Assembly (NCBI RefSeq): GCF_001310815.1
Contig: NZ_BAZK01000012.1
Span: 115,568-179,567 of the forward strand
DNA from: Pseudovibrio denitrificans JCM 12308
GTDB taxonomy: Bacteria > Pseudomonadota > Alphaproteobacteria > Rhizobiales > Stappiaceae
Length of the DNA: 64,000 nucleotides
Direction: 5' to 3'
Below the pieces are notes generated by a model that was not told the origin of the DNA, did not search any database, and worked only from the letters and a program-made list of their open reading frames with translations. Both the position numbers and the translations under genes were made by a program. Position 1 is the first letter of the stretch, and each line of letters begins with the position of its first letter. Of the stretch, positions 37,673-48,286 are shown in pieces.

Positions 37673-40501
37673 ATGACGCCTGAAGAACTCAAAGTGGATC
37701 AACTGGTTGATCCCAAATCGCTTCTCAACGAATTGAACAAGCTGGTTGAAAAGTACGATGGCGACGGCAGCAGCTTTAAGCTGCGCAGTGAAGTTCTGAC
37801 CAAGCTGAAATCCACTCACAAAGAAGCCCGCAAGGAAATCGAAAAGCTCCTGATGGATGACGGGCAAGGACGCCGTTGTTCCGAGCGCCTCTCCTGTGTG
37901 CAGGATATGATCATTCAGGTGATCTATGATTTTGCGGTTACACACGTCTATCCCGTTGAAAATCCAACGAAGTCTGAACGCATCAGCGTAATTGCCGTTG
38001 GTGGTTATGGTCGCGGAACGCTGGCGCCGCACTCGGACGTGGACCTGCTTTTCCTCTGGCCTTACAAGCAAACGCCCTGGGGTGATCAGGTCGTTGAGTT
38101 CATCCTTTACATGCTCTGGGACATGGGCCTGAAGGTCGGCCATTCCACTCGCAACCTTGATGAGACCATCAAGCAGTGCCGGGAAGATATGACCGTGCGA
38201 ACAGCCATTCTGGAAGCGCGGTATGTGTGGGGTGATCTTGAGTTGTTTCAAGAGCTTACCAAACGCTTCGATAAGGAGATCGTTTCAGGTTCCGGGCCGG
38301 AGTTCATCGCAGCCAAGCTGGCTGAAAGGGATGATCGGCATGAGCGGCATGGTGCATCGCGCTACTTGGTGGAGCCGAATGTCAAAGAAGGCAAGGGCGG
38401 GATGCGTGATCTGAACACGCTGTTCTGGATCGCCAAGTATTTCTATCGTGTTCCCAATGGCTTAGGGTTGGTTGAGAAAGGTGTCTTCTCCCGACGTGTA
38501 TTGAATCGGTTCCGAAAGAGTCAGGACTTTCTCTGGGCTGTGCGCTGCCATCTGCATTTTCTGACGAACCGGCCTGAAGAGCGCTTAAGCTTTGATGTAC
38601 AACGAGAAATTGCTGACCGGCTTGGCTACATGGACCACCCCGGCATGCGCGCTGTTGAGCGGTTCATGAAGCACTACTTCCTTGTTGCGAAGGATGTTGG
38701 TGATCTGACTCGTATTTTCGCAGCCGCACTGGAAGAGCAGCATGTGAAGTCTGCTCCGAGTATCTCCCGGTTTTTGGGGAGTTTTGTACCGGGCAGCAAG
38801 CATAAACGGCGATCTATCAAGGGTACCAGGGACTTCCTTGTCGAGAATGGACGTATCGTTGCGGCGAAGGAAGATATCTTTGAAAAAGACCCGGTCAATC
38901 TGATCCGTGTTTTCTATCTGATCGACAAAACCAATCTGGATATGCATCCAGAATTACTGAAATTGGTTCGTCGATCCCGCCGATTGATCAATGCTGACTT
39001 CCGCAAGAATGAACAGGCAAACAGGTTGTTCCTGAAGATCCTGACAAGCCGCAGTGACCCGGAAACCGTTCTACGTGCGATGAATGAGTCTTCCATTCTC
39101 GGGCAGTTCCTGCCGGAGTTCCGGAAGGTCGTGGCAATGATGCAGTTCAACATGTATCACCACTACACCGTTGATGAGCACCTCATCCGGTCCATCGGCG
39201 TGCTTTCTGAAATTGAGCGCGGGATGGGCGGGGATAGTCATCCTTTGGCGACTGACCTCATCAAGTCAGTTCACAGCAGAAAAGTTCTTTATGTTGCAAT
39301 GCTTTTGCATGATGTGGCGAAGGGACGGCCTGAGGATCATTCTATTGCTGGAGCGAAGATTGCGCGCAAGATTTGCCCGCGTCTGGGCCTCTCTCCTGCT
39401 GAAACCGATACGGTGGCCTGGCTCATTGAACAGCATCTGGAGATGAGCACCGTCGCTCAGTCTCGCGACTTGAGTGACCCAAAAACCATCAAAGATTTCT
39501 GTCGCAAAGTACAAAGTCTGGAGCGCTTGCAGTTGCTGCTAATTTTGACCGTTGCGGACATTCGGGCTGTAGGGCCTAATGTGTTCAATGGTTGGAAAGG
39601 GCAATTGCTGCGCACGCTCTATTATGAGAGCGAAACCATTCTCAGTGGTGGCCATGGCCGCATGAGTCAGCAGCAACGTGTTGATTTTGCTAAGCAAGAG
39701 CTGGCTGAGAAGCTGGAAGGTTGGTCTGATGAGGAGTTGGACAACTACCTCAACCGCCACTATCCGGCTTATTGGCTGCGGGTTGATCTGAAGAGCAAGA
39801 TCAACCATGCCAACCTGATCCGCATGACAGATGCGGAAGAAGAGCATCTGGCAACCGCTGTGAAACCGCATGCCTTTGAAGGTGTTACAGAAATCACCGT
39901 TCTGGCACCTGACCACCCGCGGCTTCTGTCCACGATTGCGCAGGCTTGTTTCGCAGCTGGTGCCAACATTGTGGATGCACACATCGACACCACCAAGGAC
40001 GGCCTCGCGCTAGATACGATCTATATCAGTCGTGAGCTGCCGGAAGATGATGATGAGTATCGTCGTGGTGAGCGGATTTGTTGTCTGATCAAAGAGGCAT
40101 TGCGTGGGACTGCACCAGTGCCGGAAGTGAAAGGACTGGCGAAAAAGCCGAATGCACGAAGCAAGGCGTTTTCCCTGCAAACGACTGTTTTGGTTAGCAA
40201 TTCATGGTCCGAAAACTACACGGTCCTTGAAGTGACCGGCCTTGATCGGCCTGGTTTGCTTTCTGATCTGACCACCGAGATTTCCGCATTGAACCTGAAC
40301 ATTGCCAGCGCACATGTTGGAACGTTTGGGGAGAAGGCAGTGGACGTATTTTATGTGACGGATCTGACTGGCCAGAAAGTTCACAATGTGGGCCGACAGG
40401 AATCCATTCGCGATAGACTTAAAAATGCATTTGACGGTAAAAAGCCACAAAAAGCACCTATGAGCTCACGCCGTAGACCTCAAAAACTTACAGGTAAGTA
40501 A
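37673..40501 (+). CDS. glnD: Bifunctional uridylyltransferase/uridylyl-removing enzyme GlnD
   Basis: A 942-residue sensor of nitrogen status that uridylylates PII proteins when glutamine is low and deuridylylates them when it is high. The nucleotidyltransferase motif is GGYGRGTLAPHSDVDLLFLW. The GlnD linker domain follows with LVEPNVKEGKGGMRDL. The HD domain has LLHDVAKGRPEDHS and HLEMS. Two C-terminal ACT domains start at ITVLAPDHPRLLS and LEVTGLDRPGLLSDL. Start ATG 37673 has GTGGA upstream. It lies seven bases before murJ. In related genomes mutS often sits directly upstream; here it is 13 kb away. Confidence 0.96.
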   Translation: MTPEELKVDQLVDPKSLLNELNKLVEKYDGDGSSFKLRSEVLTKLKSTHKEARKEIEKLLMDDGQGRRCSERLSCVQDMIIQVIYDFAVTHVYPVENPTKSERISVIAVGGYGRGTLAPHSDVDLLFLWPYKQTPWGDQVVEFILYMLWDMGLKVGHSTRNLDETIKQCREDMTVRTAILEARYVWGDLELFQELTKRFDKEIVSGSGPEFIAAKLAERDDRHERHGASRYLVEPNVKEGKGGMRDLNTLFWIAKYFYRVPNGLGLVEKGVFSRRVLNRFRKSQDFLWAVRCHLHFLTNRPEERLSFDVQREIADRLGYMDHPGMRAVERFMKHYFLVAKDVGDLTRIFAAALEEQHVKSAPSISRFLGSFVPGSKHKRRSIKGTRDFLVENGRIVAAKEDIFEKDPVNLIRVFYLIDKTNLDMHPELLKLVRRSRRLINADFRKNEQANRLFLKILTSRSDPETVLRAMNESSILGQFLPEFRKVVAMMQFNMYHHYTVDEHLIRSIGVLSEIERGMGGDSHPLATDLIKSVHSRKVLYVAMLLHDVAKGRPEDHSIAGAKIARKICPRLGLSPAETDTVAWLIEQHLEMSTVAQSRDLSDPKTIKDFCRKVQSLERLQLLLILTVADIRAVGPNVFNGWKGQLLRTLYYESETILSGGHGRMSQQQRVDFAKQELAEKLEGWSDEELDNYLNRHYPAYWLRVDLKSKINHANLIRMTDAEEEHLATAVKPHAFEGVTEITVLAPDHPRLLSTIAQACFAAGANIVDAHIDTTKDGLALDTIYISRELPEDDDEYRRGERICCLIKEALRGTAPVPEVKGLAKKPNARSKAFSLQTTVLVSNSWSENYTVLEVTGLDRPGLLSDLTTEISALNLNIASAHVGTFGEKAVDVFYVTDLTGQKVHNVGRQESIRDRLKNAFDGKKPQKAPMSSRRRPQKLTGK

Positions 40502-40507
40502 TTTTAT

Positions 40508-42061
40508 ATGAGCCTTTTCAAGAGCTTCGCCACGGTTGGTGGCGCGACAATGCTAAGCCGCCTTTGCGGCTTCGGGCGAGACGTGATGTTGGCTGCCTTT
40601 GTGGGCACCGGCCCCGTTGCGGATGCTTTTGTAGTGGCTTTTCGGTTGCCAAACCTGTTCCGCCGTTTGTTCGCAGAGGGTGCATTCAATTCAGCCTTCG
40701 TACCGCTTTTTGCTCGTTCTGTTGAAGAAGATGGCGAGCACGGCGCACGGCAGTTTGCGGGTGAGATCGCAGCGGCTCTGTTCTGGACGCTGGTTGTTAT
40801 CCTCGCGCTGGCCGAGGTGTTCATGCCATTGCTGGTGCATCTACTGGCACCGGGCTACTACTCTGATCCGGCAAAGTTTGACCTCACCGTCTTGATGTCG
40901 CGAATTGCTTTCCCGTACTTGCTGTTCATGTCACTGCTCGCTTTTATCAGCGGAATTCTCAATACATTTCAGCGATTTCTGGCTGCCGCGATGGCGCCCG
41001 TCATGCTCAATGTGGTGATGATGGCGGTGCTGGCAGGCATCGGGTTTTACGGCATGGAGCCAAACCAGACCACAGGTGTGTTGCTGGTGGTTGGTGTTGC
41101 AGTTGCTGGCGTTGTTCAGCTGGCTGTTGTTGCCATTGGTATGAAGCGGCTTGGGTTCAGCGTTCCGATTATGCGGCCGCGCTGGACGCCCGGTGTTAAA
41201 CGCCTGTTGGTACTAGGTGTTCCCGGTGTGATTGCCGGGGGGATTACCCAGATTAACATTACGGTCGGAACGATCATCGCATCGCTGGAAAGCAGCGCAA
41301 ATTCATACCTTTACTACGCGGACCGGATCTATCAGCTGCCTCTTGGCGTGGTGGGTATTGCGATTGGTGTGGTACTGTTGCCGAGCTTGACGCGCCAGTT
41401 GCGCTCCGGGCAGGAAGAGCTGGTTTATCATACGCAGAACCGGTCCATGGAATTTGCTCTTGCTCTGACACTTCCGGCTGCTGTTGCTCTCGTGATTATT
41501 CCCGACACTGTGATTGCGGTGCTGTTCCAACGTGGTCAGTTTACTGATGCGGCTGTTGAGCAAACTGCACTGGCATTGATGGCATTTGCCGTTGGTTTGC
41601 CAGCATTTGTGCTGAACAAGGTGCTGTCTCCGGGTTTCTTTGCGCGGGAAGATACCAAGACACCGATGTACTTTGCTGCCGTGGGCATGGTGGTGAATGT
41701 TGCTCTGTCGATCCTGCTGTTCCCTGCTTTCAAGCACGTTGGCATTGCAATCGGCACAACGGCTGCAGGGTGGGTCAACACCAGTTTGCTGGCGTTTGTG
41801 CTTTGGCGACGTGGTCATTTCGTCATCGACAGCGCATTACTGAAGAGAATTCCGCTATTGGGCTTTGCCAGCGCGTTGATGGGCGTTGTGGTTTATGGCG
41901 GCACGCTTGTTCTTGAACCGCTTTCGGCTTCCAACCTGTTTGTGGTACGCGCAAGCGAGCTTGTCATTCTGGTCGCTATCGGACTGGTTTCCTTTGGAAT
42001 TCTGGTACAGCTGACCGGCACTGTAGATTTTCGCGCACAATTGCAGAAATTGCGGCGATAA
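40508..42061 (+). CDS. murJ: Lipid II flippase MurJ (MviN)
   Basis: A 517-residue inner-membrane protein of the MOP superfamily that moves lipid II to the periplasmic face for peptidoglycan synthesis. The opening SLFKSFATVGGATMLSRLCGFGRDVMLAAFVG, GPVADAFVVAFRLPNLFRRLFAEGAFNSAFVP and the ADRIYQLPLGVVGIAIGVVLLPSL region are strongly conserved. About 14 helices are predicted. It is closely packed behind glnD and ahead of trpS, as in other Hyphomicrobiales. Confidence 0.96.
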   Translation: MSLFKSFATVGGATMLSRLCGFGRDVMLAAFVGTGPVADAFVVAFRLPNLFRRLFAEGAFNSAFVPLFARSVEEDGEHGARQFAGEIAAALFWTLVVILALAEVFMPLLVHLLAPGYYSDPAKFDLTVLMSRIAFPYLLFMSLLAFISGILNTFQRFLAAAMAPVMLNVVMMAVLAGIGFYGMEPNQTTGVLLVVGVAVAGVVQLAVVAIGMKRLGFSVPIMRPRWTPGVKRLLVLGVPGVIAGGITQINITVGTIIASLESSANSYLYYADRIYQLPLGVVGIAIGVVLLPSLTRQLRSGQEELVYHTQNRSMEFALALTLPAAVALVIIPDTVIAVLFQRGQFTDAAVEQTALALMAFAVGLPAFVLNKVLSPGFFAREDTKTPMYFAAVGMVVNVALSILLFPAFKHVGIAIGTTAAGWVNTSLLAFVLWRRGHFVIDSALLKRIPLLGFASALMGVVVYGGTLVLEPLSASNLFVVRASELVILVAIGLVSFGILVQLTGTVDFRAQLQKLRR

Positions 42062-42223
42062 CGGCTTTCCGGCTTTGCAAAGCACTTGCGCATACGCAAA
42101 AGCGCAGTCATAACCACCGGGCTTACTCTGCGCGGGCTGTCCTAGTTTGTTTGTCACCCATTCAATCTATGCTCGCGCAACCCACTGGCCCTTCCAACAG
42201 GCCCAAGCCTAGGGATATTTGTT

Positions 42224-43306
42224 ATGACGGCGTTTCAGCCTCGCGTTTTCTCCGGTGTTCAACCAACCGGAAACCTCCACCTCGGTAACTACCTTGGTGC
42301 GATTGTCCGCTTTGTTCCGCTTCAGGACCAGATGCCGACTATCTTCTCCATCGTTGACATGCACGCGATCACAGTCTGGCAGGATCCTGCCGAGCTGACG
42401 CAGCAGACCCGTGAAGTAACAGCTGCTTACCTCGCAGCCGGTGTTGATCCGAAGAAGTCGATCATCTTCAACCAGAGTCAGGTGAAAGAACATGCTGAGC
42501 TGGCATGGATCTTCAACTGTATCGCTCGCATGGGCTGGCTGAAGCGTATGACTCAGTTCAAAGACAAAGCAGGGAAGAACGCGGAAAACGCTTCCGTTGG
42601 TCTGTTTGCTTATCCAAACCTGATGGCAGCAGACATTCTGGCTTACCGCGCAACCCACGTTCCGGTTGGCGATGACCAGAAGCAACACCTCGAGCTGACA
42701 CGTGATATTGCGCAGAAGTTCAACAATGACTTTGCTGAGCGCATCAAAGAGCTGGGTCTGGGTGTTCCAAACCCTGAGCCTTCTCACGAAGCACCAGATG
42801 AGCTGTACTTCCCGATCACCGAGCCAATGATCACTGGTCCTGCGACCCGTATCATGAGCTTGCGTGACGGCAACAAGAAGATGTCCAAGTCTGATCCTTC
42901 TGATCTTTCCCGCATCAACCTGACTGATGATCAGGACACCATTGCGAAAAAGATCAGAAAAGCAAAGACAGACCCTGAGGCTCTTCCAAGTGAAGTGGAT
43001 GGTCTGGAAGGTCGTGCGGAAGCTGACAACCTTGTTGGCATTTACGCGGCTCTTGCTGGCAAGTCCAAGGCAGAAGTTCTGGGCGAGTTCGGCGGTCAGC
43101 AGTTCTCAGCGTTCAAGCCTGCTCTTTCTGAACTGGCGGTTGAGAAACTGGCTCCAATGAACAACGAAATGCGCCGGATCATGGACGATCCTGCAAGCGT
43201 TGATGCTGTTCTTCGTGATGGTGCTGAACGCGCCGCGGAAATCGCTGAGCCAGTGCTGCATGATGTACGCCGCATTGTTGGCTTCCTGGAAAGCCGCCGC
43301 AACTAA
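42224..43306 (+). CDS. trpS: Tryptophanyl-tRNA synthetase
   Basis: A 360-residue class I aminoacyl-tRNA synthetase that charges tRNA-Trp. The HIGH motif appears as [14 protein letters not shown] and KMSKS as [30 protein letters not shown] is also diagnostic. Length is usual for alphaproteobacteria. A strong terminator lies about 110 bases after the stop, beyond a dispersed palindrome. Confidence 0.97.
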   Translation: MTAFQPRVFSGVQPTGNLHLGNYLGAIVRFVPLQDQMPTIFSIVDMHAITVWQDPAELTQQTREVTAAYLAAGVDPKKSIIFNQSQVKEHAELAWIFNCIARMGWLKRMTQFKDKAGKNAENASVGLFAYPNLMAADILAYRATHVPVGDDQKQHLELTRDIAQKFNNDFAERIKELGLGVPNPEPSHEAPDELYFPITEPMITGPATRIMSLRDGNKKMSKSDPSDLSRINLTDDQDTIAKKIRKAKTDPEALPSEVDGLEGRAEADNLVGIYAALAGKSKAEVLGEFGGQQFSAFKPALSELAVEKLAPMNNEMRRIMDDPASVDAVLRDGAERAAEIAEPVLHDVRRIVGFLESRRN

Positions 43307-43377
43307 TTTGCGTTTAGTTTCAAGATGAAAGTAGTTCACATTTGAACTGCTTTTATTTTTTACTCTCACGTATCTTT

Positions 43378-43413
43378 ATCCGAAAACCGCTTTCCACTTT
43401 TCGGAGATACGCT
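43378..43413. repeat. Dispersed palindromic repeat, copy B
   Basis: Arms CCGAAAA (43380-43386) and TTTTCGG (43398-43404) with an 11-base spacer, followed by agatacgct. It has the same structure as the copies at 10144 and 63570. It sits between the trpS stop and its terminator. Confidence 0.8.
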
Positions 43414-43418
43414 GTCAG

Positions 43419-43446
43419 AAAGCCGCAGATCATCTGCGGCTTTTTT
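43419..43446 (+). terminator. Terminator of trpS
   Basis: Stem GCCGCAG/CTGCGGC with an ATCAT loop, flanked by A and T runs (six T residues). The rest of the trpS-trpA gap (43447-43708) holds no gene that could be recognised and probably includes the trpA promoter. Confidence 0.9.
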
Positions 43447-43708
43447 GTTTTTCAGAGTGTTGCGACTGCTGCTACTGGCGCGCTCACAAGATCAGAAAAG
43501 GCAATAGTTTGATTGACGTAATGGTTAATCGCCGCCTTCACGAGTCTATATCGCTGGATATTCTCTGGAGCTGTTGTCTATTTCTCATAAAAATCGCCAG
43601 AAACGCATTCTATTTGCGCTGTGTTTATTGACATGGGGCTAGTTGCACCCCTACATCCTTGCTGATTGATTGGTGGGGCTTGCCCCAATACATCAGATGG
43701 TCGGATGA

Positions 43709-44539
43709 ATGATTGAAACTCGTATTGATCGACGCTTCGCAAAGCTCAAGGCTGAAGGACGTCCTGCACTCGTAACTTTTATTACGGCTGGAGACCCGGA
43801 CCTCGCCACCTCACAAGCTATTCTGGATGCTCTTCCAGAAGCAGGCAGTGATGTTATCGAGCTTGGCATGCCGTTTTCCGACCCGATGGCTGAAGGCGTT
43901 CCAATCCAGCTGGCGACTCAGCGCTCTCTGGCGCATGGTCACACCATGGACAAGACCCTTCAGATGGTGCGTGAGTTCCGTAAAAAGGACGATGACACCC
44001 CAATCGTTCTGATGGGTTATTACAACCCGATCTATGTACGCGGCAGCGCAGCGTTTGTGAAAGAAGCACGCGAAGCTGGCGTTGATGGCCTGATCGTTGT
44101 TGACGTGCCTGCTGAAGCAGATGATGAACTCTGCATTCCGGCAATTGAGGGCGGTGTAAACTTCATTCGCCTGACCACGCCAACAACTGACGACAAGCGC
44201 CTGCCAACTGTTCTGGCGAACACCTCTGGATTCGTTTATTACGTGTCCGTTACTGGTGTTACCGGATCTGCTGCTGCAGACACAACCGCCGTTGCACAGG
44301 CGGTTACCCGAATTAAATCCCACACAGACCTTCCTGTAGCTGTTGGCTTTGGCATTAAAACTGCTGAACAGGCTGAGGAAATTGGCAAACACGCTGATGG
44401 TGTGGTGGTTGGCTCCATCCTTGTTGAGGCAATTCGCAAGAGCCTTGATGAGAATGGTAAAGCCACAAATCAGACACAAGCTGCTGTTACCGACCTTGTG
44501 AGCTCACTACGTGTGGGTGTAGAAAAAGCCCGGAAATAA
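43709..44539 (+). CDS. trpA: Tryptophan synthase alpha subunit
   Basis: A 276-residue TIM-barrel enzyme that cleaves indole-3-glycerol phosphate to indole and glyceraldehyde 3-phosphate. The catalytic Glu and substrate region are in [20 protein letters not shown], and the catalytic Asp in [25 protein letters not shown] and [12 protein letters not shown] bind phosphate. Its partner trpB, usually directly upstream, lies 17 kb away at 61.3 kb on the same strand. accD and folC follow as expected. Confidence 0.97.
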   Translation: MIETRIDRRFAKLKAEGRPALVTFITAGDPDLATSQAILDALPEAGSDVIELGMPFSDPMAEGVPIQLATQRSLAHGHTMDKTLQMVREFRKKDDDTPIVLMGYYNPIYVRGSAAFVKEAREAGVDGLIVVDVPAEADDELCIPAIEGGVNFIRLTTPTTDDKRLPTVLANTSGFVYYVSVTGVTGSAAADTTAVAQAVTRIKSHTDLPVAVGFGIKTAEQAEEIGKHADGVVVGSILVEAIRKSLDENGKATNQTQAAVTDLVSSLRVGVEKARK

Positions 44540-44611
44540 GTATTGCTTTACGTATGGCCCGTTTAATGGCCATTAAAAATCGAAAACGAAATTAAAGACA
44601 GGCGGCTGCCC

Positions 44612-45532
44612 GTGAACTGGATTAACAACGTCGTACGGCCGAAAATCCGCAGCTTTCTCGAAAAGCGCGAAGTACCGGAAAACCTTTGGATCAAGTGCCC
44701 TGAAACAGGCGAGATGGTGTTCCATCGCGACCTTGAGGCAAACCAGTGGGTCGTGCCGAACTCCAACTTCCACATGCGCATCTCCAGCAAGAAGCGCCTG
44801 GAGTATTTCTTCGACAAAGGTGAATACACCAAGATCGAAACTCCGGAAGTTACTGTCGATCCTCTCAAGTTCCGCGATCAGCGCAAGTATGTTGACCGCC
44901 TGAAGGACGCCAAAGCCAAAACCGACATGACCGACTCTGTTGTGGTCGCAAATGGTAAGGTGAACGGCTACGACATGACCACTGCTGTGCAGGACTTCGC
45001 CTTTATGGGTGGTTCCCTGGGTATGGCAGCTGGTGAAGCCATCATCCGCGGCATGGAATATGCTGTTGAGCACAAAACACCTTTCGTCATGTTCGCTGCA
45101 TCTGGTGGTGCACGCATGCAGGAAGGCATCCTCTCCCTGATGCAGCTGCCACGCACGACTGTGACCGTGCAGATGCTTCGTGAAGCAGGCCTGCCTTACA
45201 TCGTGGTGCTGACCAACCCGACGACCGGTGGTGTGACAGCTTCTTACGCGATGTTGGGTGACGTGCACATTGCTGAGCCAAATGCTCTGATCGGCTTTGC
45301 TGGACAGCGTGTGATTGAACAGACCATTCGTGAGAAGCTGCCAGAAGGCTTCCAGCGTTCTGAATATCTGCGTGATCACGGCATGGTCGACATGGTTGTG
45401 CACCGTCACGACCTGAAAGAAACCATTTCCAACCTGTGTAACCTGCTGATGAAGCGTGACGCTCAGCTGCCAGTGCTTGAAGAAAAGCCGGCGGAACCAG
45501 AAGCAGGCACTGAGGTTGCTGCGACTTCCTAA
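44612..45532 (+). CDS. accD: Acetyl-CoA carboxylase carboxyltransferase beta subunit
   Basis: A 306-residue subunit of the enzyme that makes malonyl-CoA for fatty-acid synthesis. The carboxyltransferase core has [54 protein letters not shown] and [12 protein letters not shown]. The N-terminal zinc-ribbon region has only one of four expected Cys ([30 protein letters not shown]), a loss I believe is shared with other Hyphomicrobiales. The start is GTG 44612, with AGGCGG upstream. It lies between trpA and folC. Confidence 0.96.
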   Translation: MNWINNVVRPKIRSFLEKREVPENLWIKCPETGEMVFHRDLEANQWVVPNSNFHMRISSKKRLEYFFDKGEYTKIETPEVTVDPLKFRDQRKYVDRLKDAKAKTDMTDSVVVANGKVNGYDMTTAVQDFAFMGGSLGMAAGEAIIRGMEYAVEHKTPFVMFAASGGARMQEGILSLMQLPRTTVTVQMLREAGLPYIVVLTNPTTGGVTASYAMLGDVHIAEPNALIGFAGQRVIEQTIREKLPEGFQRSEYLRDHGMVDMVVHRHDLKETISNLCNLLMKRDAQLPVLEEKPAEPEAGTEVAATS

Positions 45533-45567
45533 ATCCATACGGGTTATGGACTTACGACTTGTTTTTA

Positions 45568-45600
45568 AAAGTCCGGCATACTGTGCCGGGCTTTTTCTTT
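45568..45600 (+). terminator. Terminator after accD
   Basis: Stem AAAGTCCGGCA/TGCCGGGCTTT with one G-T pair, followed by TTTCTTT. It lies between accD and folC, so folC may have reduced read-through or its own promoter. Confidence 0.75.
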
Positions 45601-45627
45601 ATTGAATTCCCAGCAGGTGCAAAGCCT

Positions 45628-46952
45628 ATGAACAAGATCGATACCGCCCTTAATCGCTTGATGAAACTTCATCCGGACGAGATTGATTTATCCCTTGATC
45701 GCATGCATCGGGTTCTCAAGGCGCTGGGAAACCCAGAGAAGCGCATTCCGCCGACTTTCCACATAGCAGGCACCAACGGCAAAGGCTCCACTGGTGCGTC
45801 CATCCGGGCACTTCTGGAGGCACAGGGCAAGACGGTTCATGTTTACTCCTCACCGCATCTGGTTCGCTTTAATGAGCGGGTTCGGTTGGGAGCGACAGGG
45901 CGGCTTGTTGAAGATGAACCGCTGCTGGAAGCGATTAAGCGTGTTGAGAAAGCCAATGATGCTCATGAACTGACGTTTTTTGAAGCGACAACCGCTGTTG
46001 CGTTCTGCCTGTTTGCTGACAATCCAGCTGATTATCTGGTTCTGGAGGTTGGTCTTGGCGGTGTTCTGGATGCCACCAACGTTATCGAGAAGCCGCTGGT
46101 GAGCATCATTACCCCAGTTTCCAAGGATCACGAGAACTTCCTGGGCGACAGCCTTGAAGCATTGCCATGGAAAAGGCCGGCATCATCAAACCGGGTTGTC
46201 CGGTTGTGGTTGGGCCTCAGGCGGATACTATTCGGGATGTGATTGAGAACAAGGCAGGCAGGGTGCGAGCACCGATCTGGTTCCAGGGACAGGAGTTTTC
46301 TGCCTGGGAAGAGGGCGGACGGCTTGTTTATCAGGATGAGTTTGGCCTGCTGGACCTTTCTCCGCCAAAGCTTGCCGGTTTCCATCAGCTTTCCAACTCA
46401 GGCCTTGCTTTGGCTGCTTTGCGCGCTGCAGGCCTGCTGGAGAGTGAAGAGGCACGGGTAGCTTGTGATAAGGCGCTGCGGTCAATCAACTGGCCAGCAC
46501 GGATGCAGCCGCTTTATGAAGGCAAGCTGTTTGAGAGACTGCCGGAGAACACAGAGATCTGGGTGGACGGGGGACACAACCCCGGCGCAGCGAAGGTGAT
46601 CTCAGCTTTCCTTGCGGACCTGACTGACAAGGCCTCACGCCCGACCTTTCTGGTGATGGGCATGATGAACACGAAGGATCCTGAAGGCTTCTTCCAGCAG
46701 TTTGAGGGGTTGGCAAAGCACGTGATGTGCGTGCCGCTGACAACCACGGCTGCAGGACGTTTTCCGGAGGAACTTGCTGAGATTGCACAGGCTGCAGGTC
46801 TGTCTGCTTCGTCTCATGAGACGCTGGAAGATGCAATCTCTGAAGTTGTCGGGCGGTCATTGGATGAGGAAGAGGCACCGCGCATTCTGTTTGGTGGCTC
46901 GCTTTATCTTGCAGGTGAAGTGCTGGACAAAAATGGTACTCCGCCAGAGTAA
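45628..46952 (+). CDS. folC: Folylpolyglutamate synthase/dihydrofolate synthase FolC (one frameshift)
   Basis: Adds glutamate to dihydropteroate and to folates in the cytoplasm. The P-loop is IAGTNGKGSTGA, followed by YSSPHLVRFNERVR. The FFEATTAVAF and LEVGLGGVLDATNVI motifs are intact. The C-terminal domain has WVDGGHNPGAAKV. The frame breaks near 46161. One missing A restores SLEAIAMEKAGIIKPG, the exact family motif, and gives 441 residues. FolC is normally essential, so a true frameshift is improbable. Start ATG 45628 has AGGTG upstream. Confidence 0.94.
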
Positions 46953-47014
46953 TGCTTATTCGATTCAGACTCGAAATGAGCTTGGATTCGCATTCGAAAT
47001 AACGTTACGCATGA

Positions 47015-47043
47015 AAAAGGGAGGCATAAGCCTCCCTTAATTT
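47015..47043. terminator. Bidirectional terminator between folC and cysK
   Basis: Perfect 9-bp stem AAGGGAGGC/GCCTCCCTT with an ATAA loop and A/T runs on both sides, serving the convergent genes. Confidence 0.85.
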
Positions 47044-47064
47044 GCTTCAGGCTGTTGCCAGAAC

Positions 47065-48030
47065 TTACGCTTCCAGACCTTCGAACAGGGCCGTGGAGAG
47101 GTAGCGCTCTGCGAAGCTTGGGATGATGATGACGATGTTCTTGCCTGCCATCTCATCACGCTTACCAACCTCGATCGCTGCTTTCAGCGCTGCACCGGAA
47201 GAGATGCCGACTGGAACACCTTCCGTCTTCGCAACTTCACGAGAGAGCGCGAAGGAATCTTCGTTGGAAACGGTGACGACTTCATCATAAACAGCCGTGT
47301 CGAGCACACCTGGCACGAAGCCAGCGCCGATGCCCTGAATTTTGTGCGGACCTGGCTGGCCACCAGACAGGAGCGGGCTGTCAGCAGGTTCAACAGCAAC
47401 CACGTGAAGGGATGGGTTACGCTCTTTCAGGACCTGAGAGGTGCCTGTGATGGTTCCGCCGGTGCCGATGCCGGATACGAACACGTCAACGTTGCCGTCG
47501 GTGTCGTTCCAGATTTCTTCCGCAGTGGTGTTGCGGTGAATCTCAGGGTTGGCTGGGTTTTCAAACTGCTGTGGGATCACAGCATCCGGAATCTCCTGCA
47601 GGAGCTCTTCAGCGCGCGCAACAGCGCCCTTCATGCCCTTTGGACCTTCAGTCAGATCAATCTCAGCGCCGAGAAGCTTCAGCATCTTGCGACGTTCGAT
47701 GGACATAGTCTCTGGCATCACGAGGATCAGGCGGTAGCCTTTCGCAGCTGCGACGAATGCCAGCGCGATACCGGTGTTACCTGATGTTGGCTCGATCAGA
47801 GTGGTTTTGCCAGGAATGATCTTGCCTGCCGCTTCCATCGCCTCAACCATTGCCACGCCGATGCGGTCTTTCACGCTAGAGATTGGGTTGAAGAACTCAA
47901 GTTTGGCCAGCAGGTTGCCCTTTACGCCGTGAGCTTTCGCCAAGCGATCCAGACGTACGATTGGTGTGTTTCCGATAGTCTCAGTGATGGAAGAGTAAAT
48001 TTTTCCACGACCCGGCTTGGAAGTGCTCAT
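47065..48030 (-). CDS. cysK: Cysteine synthase A (O-acetylserine sulfhydrylase)
   Basis: A 321-residue PLP enzyme that makes cysteine from O-acetylserine and sulfide. The PLP Lys is in [11 protein letters not shown], the substrate loop in [11 protein letters not shown], and the phosphate-binding loop in [12 protein letters not shown]. The C-terminal region [13 protein letters not shown] is complete. Start ATG 48030 is chosen because AAGGGG lies about seven bases upstream; the frame extends 42 codons further but that part does not resemble the family. It lies downstream of the HAD gene with a ~256-base gap containing inverted repeats. Confidence 0.96.
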   Translation of the reverse strand: MSTSKPGRGKIYSSITETIGNTPIVRLDRLAKAHGVKGNLLAKLEFFNPISSVKDRIGVAMVEAMEAAGKIIPGKTTLIEPTSGNTGIALAFVAAAKGYRLILVMPETMSIERRKMLKLLGAEIDLTEGPKGMKGAVARAEELLQEIPDAVIPQQFENPANPEIHRNTTAEEIWNDTDGNVDVFVSGIGTGGTITGTSQVLKERNPSLHVVAVEPADSPLLSGGQPGPHKIQGIGAGFVPGVLDTAVYDEVVTVSNEDSFALSREVAKTEGVPVGISSGAALKAAIEVGKRDEMAGKNIVIIIPSFAERYLSTALFEGLEA

Positions 48031-48063
48031 CGAAATCCCCTTTATACAATTATCCAGTGAGAT

Positions 48064-48238
48064 TGAGCCCTGTCCCCACGTCAGAATCCCGAAGGCGGGC
48101 TCATCAAAATCCTCACTGAAATGTAGGAAGTGTATCGAGGGTTTTCGAGGTTTCAAAAACCCTGAAAACTGCCAGATGTAGAAACAAGAGATAAATATTC
48201 CGCATTTATTAGAATTAGTTTCTACTTGATTGCGGAAT
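48064..48238 (-). promoter_or_regulatory. Inverted repeats in the cysK leader/promoter region
   Basis: GAGCCC and GGGCTC arms flank about 26 bases (roughly 48064-48105), within the likely 5' untranslated region. Further upstream, ATTCCGCA (48197-48204) and TGCGGAAT (48231-48238) form an 8-bp inverted repeat 26 bases apart. No known riboswitch class or named operator could be assigned. Confidence 0.3.
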
Positions 48239-48286
48239 TAGTATCCTCTTTTGCGAGGAACGATCGTGGCTTGAAACACGCAGCCT

